Positions 1 to 10,946 are shown, counted from the first letter of the stretch. The stretch is DNA of 64,000 nt from Lineus longissimus (GCF_910592395.1 NC_088308.1:9563001-9627000); one strand, 5' to 3'. The notes: generated by a model from the sequence alone, not told the origin. Numbers and translations are program-made.

Positions 1-1107
1 ATACCCCCACCCGATCCAACCACACAACTTCCGCCCTACATTTGCGTTCGCTTCACTAACCAACAAACAGGTATTGCGCACATGCAACAACAATCAAGCA
101 AACACACCATCCCACCACACTCAGTCATCATCAAACATCACCCCATGTATGATCAACCCCCAGGGGCAAACTACATACGACACCAATTCCCATTGACACT
201 AGCCTGGGCATGCACTGCCCACAAAGTCCAAGGTGTCACAACAGACCAAGCAGCAGTATCACTGCAAAACGTCTTTGCAGCCGGCCAAGCCTATGTTGCC
301 CTAAGTCGCGTCACATCTCTACAAGGCCTTCACCTCCTAGATGACAAGTTCACAAAGATATACTGCAACAAAGAGGTCACAGAATCCATGAGCAACATGC
401 CACCAGCAGACATAACCCCAGCTCATCTCATAACAACGCTCGTCAATGACAACCACTTCATCATTGGCCACCACAACATCGAAGGTCTCCACAATCACCT
501 TCATGACCTCAAACAAACCACTGACATCCTACAGGCACACATCATCTGCCTAACAGAAACATGGCTGCATACTGCCAATGAACATGATGCAATTCTCACC
601 ATCCCCAACCACACTTTCATCAACAATCCAAGACAACAAAGCTACACCACATCCAACAACACCGGTAACCACAATAATCCATATGCACAAAAGACCTACG
701 GCGGAGTTGGCTTCTACATTAAAGCCAACATCCAACATACTCACCACAAGTACACAGACCTCGCCCTGGAACATCTACTGCTCCACGTCACCAACAACAA
801 CCTCACTATCATCAACATCTACCGTCCACCCAAGTACAGCATCAGCTCATTTGTCCTACAACTAGCACAACTCCTTCAACGTACCATCACGGCTAACACA
901 AACAATACCATCATAGCCGTTGGTGACTACAACATCGACTTCCTCACTCAGCCACAAAACCAAATTACAGACATATTTGCAGACTATGGCTTCCCACAAA
1001 TGATCAACACACCAACCACCACAGGAGGCACACTACTAGACCATGCATTGTCAGGGCGGGGATTATACCCCGGGCCTCGTATCCCTGATATGCGGGGTGG
1101 TTTTTAG
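1..1107 (+). mobile_element. Helentron (Helitron2-type) 3' coding end: helicase C-terminus fused to endonuclease domain
   Basis: The frame is open from the window edge, so the 5' part is missing. The first ~110 residues carry the C-terminal motifs of a PIF1-type (SF1) helicase: an AHKVQG block near codons 73-80 and a YVALSRV block near 97-103. A linker follows, then an APE-like endonuclease/exonuclease/phosphatase domain: ICLTETWL, GGVGFYIK, INIYRPP, VGDYN and LLDHA. Helicase followed by APE-like endonuclease is the signature of Helentrons, a rolling-circle transposon group; the endonuclease order also excludes a plain LINE. After LLDHA the frame enters unrelated sequence and stops at 1107, so the endonuclease is broken. 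Its last strand reappears near 1280-1335. The copy is dead or at least damaged. Rep and most of the helicase would lie left of the window. Confidence 0.82.
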
Positions 1108-1200
1108 GGCGGATTCCACAGAATTCTAGAATAAAACCGAAGACGAAACTCGTGGTACTTCTATCTTATTACTTCTCATGAAACTGGGCACAAAAACCCA
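1046..1200. other. Short interruption inside the Helentron endonuclease
   Basis: About 150 bases of GC-rich then AT-rich sequence replace the expected continuation of the endonuclease. It begins just after the LLDHA codons and ends before a segment (about 1200-1340) that reads in the endonuclease style again, ending HTYYSYHN followed by TIAAIPT in one frame. This is either a small insertion or a rearrangement. I see no target duplication or terminal repeat, so its nature is open. Confidence 0.5.
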
Positions 1201-1500
1201 TACAGTTGCGGTAGATGCTAAATACAATACAGACCACATCTACCAACACTCAACCACACCTGATACCAAATTCTCCAGTCCACACTTACTACAGTTACCA
1301 CAACATCACCATCGCTGCTATCCCAACACAGCGTTAACACAGCAGCAACATAAACCCAATGCAAACCTTGCCAGCGAAGACAATTCTCATACCAACGTCT
1401 ACAAACCAGTAACCCGACTTTTAATCTCCAACTATGTATATATGTATATATCTATTTTCCCAATAAACTTTTAACCAAAACATACTGCCTCCTCCACTTC
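1200..1500 (+). pseudogene. Detached C-terminal piece and 3' flank of the Helentron endonuclease
   Basis: One frame (about 1281-1335) reads HTYYSYHN then TIAAIPT and stops. This matches the last conserved strand of APE-like endonucleases, where a Y-S-D/Y-H motif precedes the final beta strand. The residues before it are in another frame, so at least one frameshift separates the pieces. A canonical AATAAA lies near 1462, after a short TATATG run, and could be the element's polyadenylation signal. The true 3' end of the Helentron was not located. Confidence 0.5.
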
Positions 1501-1566
1501 CTCAACAAAGCACCCCACAGTTGACGGAGACTCCAGAGTCTGCCTGCAGACTCAACCGACAATTCT

Positions 1567-1890
1567 AGTTATGGTTGGAAACTCTCCCATATGCTTGCCG
1601 GCCATGCGGATATTTCGTTCCTTAACATTGTCGAGATGTACAAAACAGTCCTTACGATAATATTCCTAAATATCATTCATTCATTTGTTTATATCGTATT
1701 CCATTGCTCCTGACATCGTTGAACCATATCCAGCATTAGCAAGAATCAGCTGTAGTTGCAGTATCTCGAGGAATATCCATTCAGCTTCAACTGTAAACGT
1801 TGCTCGAGTGTTACGATATTTCAGGCCTTTATCTTTCCCATTTAATCATACGGACAATCGTACGTCTTCTCCCAGTGATAGACTGCTGAG
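1567..1890 (+). repeat. Dispersed repeat copy 1, left part (interrupted by LTR element)
   Basis: From about 1567 this part matches 15509-15795 base for base over long stretches, including the segment around TTTGTTTATATCGTATTCC. The match stops exactly at the LTR boundary at 1890 and resumes at 6978. The unit is unclassified; no coding capacity is evident. It may be a large non-autonomous DNA element, because both copies start and stop abruptly in unrelated flanks. Confidence 0.85.
1886..1890. repeat. Target site duplication (left) of LTR retrotransposon: CTGAG
   Basis: CTGAG immediately precedes the 5' LTR and is repeated at 6978-6982 right after the 3' LTR. The uninterrupted repeat copy has the corresponding single site near 15792. 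Confidence 0.93.
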
Positions 1891-2054
1891 TGTCTCATAA
1901 TCAGCTTGTTCAGGCTAGCCGGGAATCGGGCATGGAAACAACTACAACAATGTTCAGGGCTTCTAAGATGGCTTCCTGTACTTCATGATTTGATATTAAA
2001 TTGATGTTGCATAAATCCGTGGTTTTAAAGAATATATTACCCCATCCTGAAACA
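1891..2054 (+). repeat. 5' LTR (164 bp)
   Basis: It begins TGTCTCATAA and ends CCTGAAACA, the standard TG...CA form. It matches the 3' LTR (6814-6977) at the same length with four substitutions, about 97.6% identity by my manual count. It is short for a Ty3/gypsy LTR. A TGG follows at once (2055), the usual start of a tRNA primer-binding site; the primer tRNA was not identified. Confidence 0.95.
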
Positions 2055-2117
2055 TGGTGGCAGCGTGTCTTTAAAAAGAGACTCAAAGAACCCAAAGGAG
2101 AATAGATTTTTGCAGAC

Positions 2118-3009
2118 ATGGCAAAAAATAAGCCCACCAGAGCCTTTCAAGTTTGACAAACCGGGTCAGTGGCCAGAGTGGCAAAGAAGGTTTCAGAGAT
2201 ATAGACTGGCCTCAGAACTTTAACAAAAAGATGGGGAAGTACAGGTAGGAACCCTTATCTACCCTATGGGGAAAGAAGCCGGCCACATCTTTGATAGTTT
2301 TGGCCTATCAGAAGCGGACCAGAAAAAGTATGACGCGGTCCTGGAGAACTTTGATGCACACGTTGTTCCTAAAAGAAACATAATACATGACCGTGCATTA
2401 TTCAACCAACGTGTTCAAAAGTCCGATGAGACAGTCCATTCATTCATACGGGCGCTGCACGAACTTGCAGAGTATTGTAATTATGGTGTGCAGAAAGATG
2501 ATCTCATACGTGATCGGCTGGTAATTGGCATTAAAGATCGTGAAGCCTCCAAAGAACTCCAACTCAAGGCTGATCTGAAGTTGGAGGATGCCGTCACAAC
2601 TGTTCGTCAAGCCGAAATGGTCAATGATCAGATGAGTGAAATCACGATTGGTTCCAAAACAAATGTAAACGAGGTGAAGAGTCGAGGCAACTCACGAGGG
2701 GGAAAACCGGGACCCCAAGGATTTCGTGGAGGTCGTCGTCATGTGCGTTGTCGTGGCGGTAGGCCCAGACATAATTCGGGCTCTGATCGCTATCAGAGTA
2801 CTTACGATCCCCACCAAACGTGTGGTCAGTGTGGAAAGCCGCGTCATAAATATGGCGAAGGGTGCCCAGCGCGTGATTCAACCTGCAACCGGTGTCACAA
2901 AAAGGGACACTTTCAGTACTGTTGTAGATCAAAAACGGTCAAAGAAGTTGTCGTATATGATCAGGATGAAGAACCAGACGAATTCCATATCGGTAGTGTG
3001 AACACATGA
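2118..3009 (+). pseudogene. gag of the LTR retrotransposon, broken
   Basis: An ATG at 2118 begins in a frame that is lost within an A-run at about 2121-2127. The true gag frame then carries an N-terminal PPEPFKFD and a W-x2-W patch typical of Mag-like Gag, an in-frame TAA at 2221, and an open stretch from 2224 to 3009. Near its end are two zinc knuckles: C-x2-C-x4-H-x5-C (about codons 187-202 counted from the ATG at 2266) and C-x2-C-x4-H-x4-C (about 207-220). An RG/GG-rich basic stretch precedes them. The frame closes with TGA at 3007 but the protease follows in the same frame, so gag-pol was probably joined or read through in the parent. Confidence 0.85.
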
Positions 3010-4718
3010 ACTCAGGATGAAAATCCAGTCGATGAGTGGACTGTCAAACTTAAAGTCCATAGCAAGGACATTCTTTTCCAAATTGATACAGGCGCAGATA
3101 TGTCGATAATATCCAAGCAGGTCTATGAAACCCTAAAACCAATGCCACAACTCGAAAAGCCGAAAAGTTGTTCTAGACAGTCCTGGCGGTAAACTCAAAA
3201 CTATTGGTACTTTTCTTGCACCCATAACTCATCGCAATGTCAGGTATAAATTCCAGGTGTACGTAGTCGAAGGAAGCTCTATTAACTGTTTGCTGAGCAG
3301 AACAGTCGCGTCAAAACTCGGATTGATTCAGCGTGTTGAGGAGATACGCGAGTGCGTGTTCGGTAGTACAGGCTTACTAAAGTGTGACCCTGTCAAAATA
3401 AAACTAAAAGAAGATGCAGAACCATACAGTTTGAACACTGCTCGATGCATACCGATGCCCATGTTATCAAAAGTGAAAAATGAAATAGCTCGCATGCAAG
3501 CCGCGGACATTATTGAACCGGTGACTGAGCCTCCTCATAAAGGACGTTAGTGTTAGACTTTGTGCTGATCTAAAGAAATTAAACTTGGCCGTTGAGCGCG
3601 AGCGCTACGTCTTGCCAACATTAGAGGATGTCATTCATAAATTGTCTGGCGTAACGATGTTCACAACTTTGGATGCTTCCAGTGGCTATTGGGCCGTTCC
3701 CCTGCACGAGGAGAGCAAACTCCTCACTACATTCATCACACCGGCAGGTCGTTTTTGCTTTAAACGTTTGCCATTTGGCGTTAGCTGTGCGTCTGAAATT
3801 TACCAGCGCATCATGAGTGACTTGCTAAAAGACACCGGAGCGATAGTTTGGCAAAACTGAAGAGGAACACGACGAGATGCTAGAAAAGGTCATGAAAAGA
3901 ATTGAGGAATCCGGATTGAAACTCAACAAAGTGAAATGCAAGTTCCGTAAACGGCGACTCCGGTATGTAGGTCATAAGTTCGATAAAGATGGCGTCAGCG
4001 CAGACGAGGAGAAAATCCAGGCGATTATGGAGTTGGATGCACCCGAAAACGTATCAGAATTGAGACGGGTGTTGGGCATGATAAGATATCTTGGGCGATA
4101 TCTTCCCAACCTTGCCACTGTTGTGGAACCAATGAATGAACTCTTGCAAAAGGATCGCGAATTCTCATGGGGACCGCAACAGGATGGGGCTTTCCGCCGA
4201 ATAAAAGCCCTTGTTTGCGATAGTCCAGTTCTAGCGTACTATGATGTCAACAAACCTACGGTAGTCAGTAGTGACGCGAGCAGCTATGGAATCGGCGGAA
4301 TGATAATGCAAAGACACAGTGAAGAGTTAAAACCAGTCGCGTTCTGCTCTAGGACACTCACAACTGCAGAACGCATTATGCGCAGATTGAAAAAGAGTGT
4401 TTGGCTGCCACTTGGACATGTGAGAAATTCCGCAGATATTTACAAGGACTAGAGCCTTTCGAGCTGCTTACAGATCATAAAGCCCTGGTCCCGCTCGTGA
4501 ACTCCAGAGACTTAGACCAGGTACCCCTTAGATGTCAACGGCTGCCAATGCGTCTAATGCCGTTTAATTTACGCGCGAAACATGTCCCTGGGACTACGCT
4601 TGTTGTTGCAGACGCGTTATCTAGACAGCCCCTGAGCGGTGAACAATCCAATACTGAATCAGAAGTCAAGATGTTCGTCAATGCAGTGGTTGAGACAAGA
4701 CCTATGTCAGATGCTTAA
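3010..4718 (+). pseudogene. pol N-terminal half: protease, reverse transcriptase, RNase H (broken)
   Basis: The retroviral-type aspartic protease motif DTGA lies at 3084-3095. The reverse transcriptase fingers start near 3440 (ARCIPMP). A frameshift near 3540 separates them from the palm, which keeps TLDASSGYW and LPFG (about 3665-3780). The segment that should carry the catalytic YxDD box is missing: the reading goes directly from GAIV into a downstream GKTEEEHDE block across 3848-3853, with a frame change. The connection and RNase H follow, with SDASSYGIGG near 4273, a frameshift near 4375, then TDHKAL and ADALSRQP (about 4480-4635). An in-frame TAA closes the segment at 4716. No active polymerase can come from this copy. 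Confidence 0.87.
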
Positions 4719-6385
4719 ATCGAGAAGATTCTCCAAGAGACGAAAGAGGACGAGGAACTTCAGGCGGTAATCTCACTCACGGCGGAGGGATGGCCAGAGC
4801 GCCGAAATCAGGTGCCAGTTACAGCATGCGAATTCTTCGATGTTCGTCATAGACTTTCCGTCGCTGGTGGATTACTTTTGTTCGGTGACCGCATCGTGAT
4901 ACCTCAATCGATGAGGGGCGACATTTTGAACCGCATACACGAAGGACACATGGGTGTCAACAAGTATCGCTAAAATGTCCGTATTTTGGTCACGTCTCAA
5001 TGCCGAGATCACTGAATAATAAAATAATATAATAATAGTCGGCGTTTATATAGCGCTCGAATTACTCAATAGCTGGGTATTCTCAAGCGCTTTGGGACTA
5101 TCATCATCCCGGTCTCCACAGAAGTCAATCTGGGCTTTCAAGGAGCAGCTACAAAGCGCTCATTCTTGAACTCGACCAGTAGGAGAAACAAAGTGACGAT
5201 TAAGCCGGGAATCTAACCCACGACCTCCGGATCATGAGTCCGACTCTCGACCACTGCGCCACCGCGTCTCTCTCTCACTGAACTCGTAGGTGGATGTGAC
5301 TTTTGTCAAGAACAAAGGAAGACTCAAAAACACGAGCCGATAATTATAACCCCTCACCCAAAGTATCCGTGGGAGAAAATCGCCCCGGACTTGTGCACTG
5401 TGAAGTCCGAAAAGTATTTAGTACTCATGGACGTCTATTCTAAGTACATTGAAATAGCGCATATGCATTCTACAACTGCCAGCAGTGTTATCAAGAAAGT
5501 AAAGGCAATATTCGCTAGATGGGGCCTGCCCCGTGAAATCGTCTCCGACAATGGCCCGCCTTATGATTCGAAAGAATGGAAAACTTTTGCGTCGGAGTGG
5601 GGAATAACACTCACAACCGTTAGCCCCCATAATCCTCAGGCTAATGGTCAGGCAGAAAGTGGCGTAGCCATTGCAGAGAGCATTTTGAGACAACCTGATC
5701 CCATAAAAGCTCTCATGAGTTATCGCTCAACCCCAGTCAGGTCAACTGGATACAGCCCAAGTCGTCTAATGATGGGCAGAGAGATTGCGACAACCATACC
5801 AACGCTCAGACTTAATCTCCGACCAAAATGGCCAGACGCAAAACGCGTATCTGAAAACGTGAAGTCAATGCAGCTGCAGTACAAACAGCAGTACGATAGT
5901 CGTCATGGAGTCGTCTCCCTGCCCGTGCTGACACCCGGAGAAAAGGTACGAGTGGAACTGGACGGTCAGAAGAAATGGAGTGAGCCAGCTACGGTGGTGC
6001 AACATCACGCAACACCGAGATCATATATCATCAGATCCAGCGAAGGCAAGGATTATAGGCGCAATCGGCGTCACCTGCAACGAATTCCGTCGAACGTGCA
6101 TACCGATGAACCTCCAAGTGCCAGTTCTTCAGCAGCCAACGTCGTTCGTCCACAATCGTCCAGGAATCGTACGAGACCAATGTCGCCTGCCAGGAATTTT
6201 GCTGGAACGCCAGCTCCGTCATCATCAGAACCGCCTGCGTCACCTTCTCAACCGGTAACGCCACCTATGGTGGAATCGAGGACAAGATTTGGGAGAGGGT
6301 TGGTCGGAAGACTACGTTCCAAAATAGACATTGACATTCTTAGGCTTAATTTGGATGATGCATCAAGACTGTGTTGGGTCCAATA
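4719..6385 (+). pseudogene. pol C-terminal half: integrase (interrupted by a SINE)
   Basis: The zinc-binding module begins with an H-x3-H-like HEGHMG near 4938 but meets a TAA at about 4971 and is then split by a SINE at 5018-5283. The catalytic core resumes on the right: LVLMDVYSKY near 5411, SDNGPPYD near 5548 and an HNPQANGQAE region near 5626 give the D, D and E of the DDE triad. The helix after the last E looks shortened compared with relatives. A GPY/F-like C-terminal region (GEKVRVELDG near 5938) leads into a long serine/proline-rich tail ending at 6383. The intact stretch is 5391-6386. Confidence 0.85.
5018..5283 (-). mobile_element. tRNA-derived SINE inside the integrase
   Basis: Read on the minus strand, the head near 5270-5195 resembles a tRNA, with an A-box-like TGGCGCAGTGG and a B-box-like GGGTTAGATTCCC. 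The body contains AAGCGCT and GCGCTATATAAA motifs, widespread in invertebrate SINEs. It ends in an imperfect TATTATTATT tail on the left. The short repeat TCACTGAA flanks both sides (about 5010 and 5275) and fits a target site duplication. It splits the integrase zinc finger from the catalytic core, so it is younger than the retrotransposon or arose in its lineage. Confidence 0.8.
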
Positions 6386-6386
6386 A

Positions 6387-6813
6387 TACAGACCCGTCTT
6401 GAGTGCGACAGGGGATTGTCGTCTACCATGACCCTGTGAGTTCAGGCCTTGTTTATTTTCCTTGATTTTTGCTATTTTGTGTATGTTTTGATAACATAAT
6501 AGCATGTTTTTGTGGTGTAATTCTCTAAAACAAGCCAGATTGCTTGTGTTTGTTTAGGTTGGCGCATTGGATCGCTCTACAAGACTAGTTTAAATTTTGC
6601 CTTGTGTTTCAAGAGTATCTTTTGACTTTCTAGTTATAAGAACTATAATCCAGCAAGGATGGTTAATTCTGTGCTTTGTTTGAATGTTTGAATTGGTGTT
6701 TGCAAGACATTTAAAGCTGAACTAATTAGTGCTCATAGAACAATTAAAGCTGAACTGAATAATGTTGGCCTTTGACTATCCTTCATATGGACTATTCTCT
6801 TAAAGGGGGGAGA
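6387..6813 (+). other. 3' untranslated part of the LTR retrotransposon with polypurine tract
   Basis: No coding features are seen between the end of the integrase frame and the 3' LTR. The last bases, AAAGGGGGGAGA at 6802-6813, form a polypurine tract that would prime plus-strand synthesis. Confidence 0.75.
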
Positions 6814-6977
6814 TGTCTCATAATCAGCTTGTTCAGGCTAGCCCGGAATAGGGCATGGAAACAACTACAACAATGTTCAGGGCTTCTAAGATTGCTTCCT
6901 GTATTTCATGATTTGATATTAAATTGATGTTGCATAAATCCGTGGTTTTAAAGAATATATTACCCCATCCTGAAACA
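6814..6977 (+). repeat. 3' LTR (164 bp)
   Basis: Same length and termini as the 5' LTR, with four single-base differences. It is followed at 6978-6982 by CTGAG, the second copy of the target duplication. Confidence 0.95.
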
Positions 6978-8160
6978 CTGAGCACTAATTTTTTAACAGT
7001 TCTTATAAATGTATGAACTTTGGCGTCAATGTTGTCGTTAAAAAGATAAAAGAGCTTTTCTGATGGTGGCATACTTCTATCTGTTCACAGCCTCCTTGAA
7101 AGGAGGGAACTCACAATCGACCCCGCCTTCAGTCACCTTGACAAAAATGAAATCAAAACAGGCAAGGTGGACCAAATATCGTGACCAAAGAATACAAACA
7201 ACTAATAGTACTTCGTCGATATGATCCGCCACTGATCTTGATGCTGACAAAGCTATAGGGCTCCCTCCAACGTCCTAAGATAAGAAATACGACCAGCAAC
7301 TAAAGATACAAATTAAGAAATACGTCCACCAAATCAAGATAGAAAGGTAAGAATACGTCCATCAAGTCAAGATTATTTTAGGAATTGCAAAAGATCTTGT
7401 ACGCATCGCCGTTTATCCTGAATTATAATAGGAGGTGATAACTCATTGATCCTGGTAACGGCGAAAAGAAGAAAAGAAGAATATTGACTTATAGTTCTTC
7501 GTCAATATCGCTCGCCACTGATATTGATGTTGATGGCTATAAAGGTCCCTCCAATGTCCTAAGGTTAGAAATACGACCACAAACTCAAGAGATAAAGGTA
7601 ATAAATACGTCCACCGACTCAAGATTCTTTTAGAAATCTCCATGCTGTTGTTAAAAATCTTGCATCTATGCATCGCAGTTCATCTTGAAGTTAGGATTGG
7701 GGGGTAATAACTCATTGATCCTGGTAACGACGAACATATTATCTTGATACTTATAACAATTCTACTACAAATATATAAATGGGATCAGGACTGCATTCGG
7801 GTGACATCATCCTCAGGAATTCCGTATGTGTTGATCTGACGATCCTGATCCTGACGACCTCGTCGAATCTAGTCGCCACTTCGAATCGCGAAATTGACGC
7901 AGGTACCTAAATATTTGTTCTTGTTTTAATATCAATCGTCATTACACAATGAAATAGAATGGAGTGTCGAATCGTTTTGTTTAGCAGAATACACACACAT
8001 TGTAACTTAATGGCATACATGAATATCACTTTGTGACTTCATCGTGGTAAACACGAAAGTATTTCATGAAATATATAAAATGGAGGGATTGTCATGAAAG
8101 TGCATGAGATATTGATTTTCGTACAATCGATAGGACCATGACCGATCTTGGAGATCTACA
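6978..8160 (+). repeat. Dispersed repeat copy 1, right part
   Basis: It resumes the repeat left at 1890 and matches 15791-17005. It holds two degenerate internal subunits (about 7190-7455 and 7485-7745), each with a CGTCAATAT-CGCCACTGAT block and a GATCCTGGTAACG block. The last homologous stretch ends around CGATCTTGGAGA at about 8156. Compared with copy 2 it lacks about 150 bases (see 16528-16680). No gene is recognised. Confidence 0.85.
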
Positions 8161-8359
8161 TTTTTGGTGGTGGTGTAGTGCTTTATTGCGTTTATGGGTC
8201 TGATTCTGTTGTGGAGTTTTTTCGCACGTCGCACTGCGGGGCGAAAAAGGACATATTCGCCCGTCTGACCGCCAGTCTACCCGTCTTACCAATTGTGAAC
8301 GCGAAAAATCAGCGACAATTCAAAGCTATCTTTGGAGTAGGCTTTAGTAAGAACTTGAT

Positions 8360-8730
8360 CGAAAAATAGGTCACAATATCAAAATCCAAGATGACCGCCA
8401 TCGCATGTGTTGAATTCTGAGGGCACATGTGAACGCGCTTTCAGCAGAATTCAGCGACTCATTAAAGCCAACTTTGGTATGTCGATGCATTACAATATAA
8501 TAGGCTCTAGTAATTAAAAACCTTATCAAAATGTAATTCACTACATCAAAATCCAAGATGACTGCCACTTGTTAGCGTACACGTGATATCTGCCGAAGTC
8601 AACGTCCTGTGTCGAAAAGTAGGCCATGACATCAAAATCAAAGATGGCTGACACTCTATGTGCGCTTATCTTGAGTTCAAATGTGAGCGCGATATCTGTA
8701 GAAGTATTTAAGCAACACATGTACATGTAT
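8360..8730. repeat. Three degenerate copies of a short CAAAATCCAAGATG motif unit
   Basis: Blocks near 8371, 8540 and 8625 share the pattern CA(A/T)CATCAAAATC(C/A)AAGATG followed by a CTGCCA-like end. Spacing is about 90-170 bases. The rest of 8160-9250 holds no supported feature; an open frame at 8815-9138 has no recognisable domain. Confidence 0.55.
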
Positions 8731-9250
8731 ATACTGTAAACATCCTTGTTTTGGGTAGTATTCAGGAGGGATATAGTGCTTTGTCTTTGGTCTCGTATTA
8801 CCTTTAGTATCTGATTGGTGATGCAACTCCCTTTAACATGCTTGACTTTGGTTCAATTTAGTGATGATTTTTATTTGAATTTCTGTTTTTATCTGTTCCT
8901 TTACCAGTGGGTTGACCCACCTGTTCATCAAGGTGACCCGTTCGGATTGCTAGATCGGCCACGACCCAATATGTCACCAAGGACTACATCCACTCAAACT
9001 TGTCAAAAAAGAGTCGAACCGTTCACCCACCGCAACATTCCTTACAGGGGAACCTTGGTAGCTTTATCATTTCTCTGCAAGGGTCGCCACTCACGCATAT
9101 TGCTAGTGGGCTACGTCCGGAACGAAGCTAGGCTATGAAAAGGTGGTACCTAGTTTATCAGCAGCGAAATGACCTAATACTTTTCAGTTATTGATCGGAG
9201 ATTCTTGGACGTTGGTGATGATTGATCACTGTTGTTTGCCAGAAATCACC

Positions 9251-9609
9251 TTAAACTCTAATCATAGGGTCATTCTATTTTCCTCGTACAAGCGTAAAAG
9301 GTTTTGATATTCTGCGACACAGAAGAGGCCTCCGTCGGGGATTTTAGATAACTTAATCTGACAAACCTGGCTCCATATTCTCCCTTAAATCAATACTTTG
9401 AGCATTGTCATATGAATTTCAACTATCAAGCCATCCATTTAGTAGAATTCCAAGTGCATTTGTCATGTGACCAAATTGAGAAAACCCACTGGTCAGGTGA
9501 CCAATCAAGAAAGTCAAATTGACAAAGCCGGTTTTATGATCCGCTGACTAATATCGTATTCAATTGACTATACAAATTGGTTGATTAGTCACATATGACC
9601 TTGGTCCTG
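9251..9609 (+). repeat. Dispersed direct repeat, copy A (~358 bp)
   Basis: Nearly identical to 10379-10736 in the same orientation. Both start TTAAACTCTAATCATAGGG and end TTGGTCCTG. Function unknown. The spacer (9610-10378) shows no gene or repeat that I can name. Confidence 0.9.
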
Positions 9610-10378
9610 CTCATTCTTGATGTTGACTTCTCTTTTCTTTTCCTTTTTTGGACGGGTTTGAATGGGATAATGAAATTTGGTTTGCTGTTTTTGCTCTTGT
9701 GATATCTACATATTTCAAAACATTCCATAAGTTGGTCCCTCCTGCGTAAGCATGGGTTTTTCTTGCCCTCTGGCAAAAAACTTGTGCTCTCGTGTATAAA
9801 TGTTAATAATTTTGTATCTATAGGCTAACAACAGGCTGTGATGTCATATGTTAATAATTTATATGATCTGCTTATAAATTATTCTTGTTAGTCAGTCTAG
9901 CTTGTCTCCTCTAATGACATCTGCCTAACGGATAGTTGGAAATAGAACATAGGGATTTTAAGTTTTATCTTGCCACTGAGTCAAGTTTATAGCCATAATT
10001 TTATATGGAGTATCTATTTCCATCAGGGAGAGTCATGAGATGAGATAGGTGTGATCTGTCACATAAATAATTCAATATAGATAACATTTATCTAACTGCC
10101 TTTTGTATGAACTCTCACTCTCTGAACTGTATGCGGAAGCCATCTTGCTTTGTTCTGAAAAGCCTGATCTACGTCATCAACATATCCCTAGCGGCCACAT
10201 GTGGAACTAATCTAAAGTTGTGTGTGGTGGGAAATTCAAATAGTTTAAAATTGAAAATTGAAATAACTAAATAATGACTTTATAATTATAATTTTTTTAA
10301 TGTCTGGGATCTTGTTTTTTTAACCCTCAACATATTTCATGAGTATCAAGCATGTTTCAAACCTAGATATATGGCCTT

Positions 10379-10736
10379 TAAACTCTAATCATAGGGTCAT
10401 TCTATTTTCCTCGTACAAGCGTAAAATGTTTTGATATCCTGCGACACAGAAGAGGCCTCTGTCAGGGATTTTAGATAACTTAATCTGACAAACCTGGCTC
10501 CATATTCTCCCTTAAATCAATACTGTGAGCATTGTCATATGAATTTCAACTATCAAGCCACCCATTTAGTAGAATTCCAAGTGCATTTGTCATGTGACCA
10601 AATTGAGAAAATCCACTGGTCAGGTGACCAATCAAGAAAGTCAAATTGACCAAGCTGGTTTTATGATCCGCTGACTAATAACGTATTCAATTGACTATAC
10701 AAATTGGCTGATTAGCTACATATGACATTGGTCCTG
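10379..10736 (+). repeat. Dispersed direct repeat, copy B
   Basis: Second copy of the 9251-9609 unit, with only scattered substitutions over about 358 bases. The pair is either a local segmental duplication or two insertions of one non-autonomous element. No terminal inverted repeat is obvious. Confidence 0.9.
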
Positions 10737-10946
10737 GCCTTATAATTTGACCAACTTATGTTGCGGTAACTTACTGTGAAATTATAGGCTTTCATTACCT
10801 AACTAATCTTTTAAGAAATTTCGATCAGATGAATCTACATATAATTTGAGTTAAACATGTCGATACATTTTACCTGACATCAGTGATAAAAATGCTACCC
10901 AATTCCAGGTTCACCATTGTTACAAAGTTGGTATCGGGAACCAATA

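Larger units (their letters stand above)
1891..6977 (+). mobile_element. Ty3/gypsy-type LTR retrotransposon, Mag-like, degenerate
   Basis: This 5.1-kb element has 164-bp LTRs, a 5-bp CTGAG target duplication, a TGG primer-binding start at 2055 and a purine tract (AAAGGGGGGAGA) just before the 3' LTR. Domain order is gag, protease, reverse transcriptase, RNase H, integrase, which defines Ty3/gypsy. Two zinc knuckles in gag suggest the Mag-like lineage. Coding is destroyed by frameshifts near 2125, 3165, 3540 and 4375, stops at 2221, 3007, 4716 and about 4971, loss of the polymerase YxDD motif near 3850, and a SINE in the integrase. It cannot be autonomous. It sits inside an older dispersed repeat. 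Confidence 0.93.

Noticed and set aside
550-865. Two open frames overlapping the Helentron endonuclease
   Set aside because: Shadows in other frames of the recognised endonuclease.
8815-9138. 107-aa open frame with a proline-rich centre
   Set aside because: No recognisable domain, sits among repeats, no supporting splice or start context.
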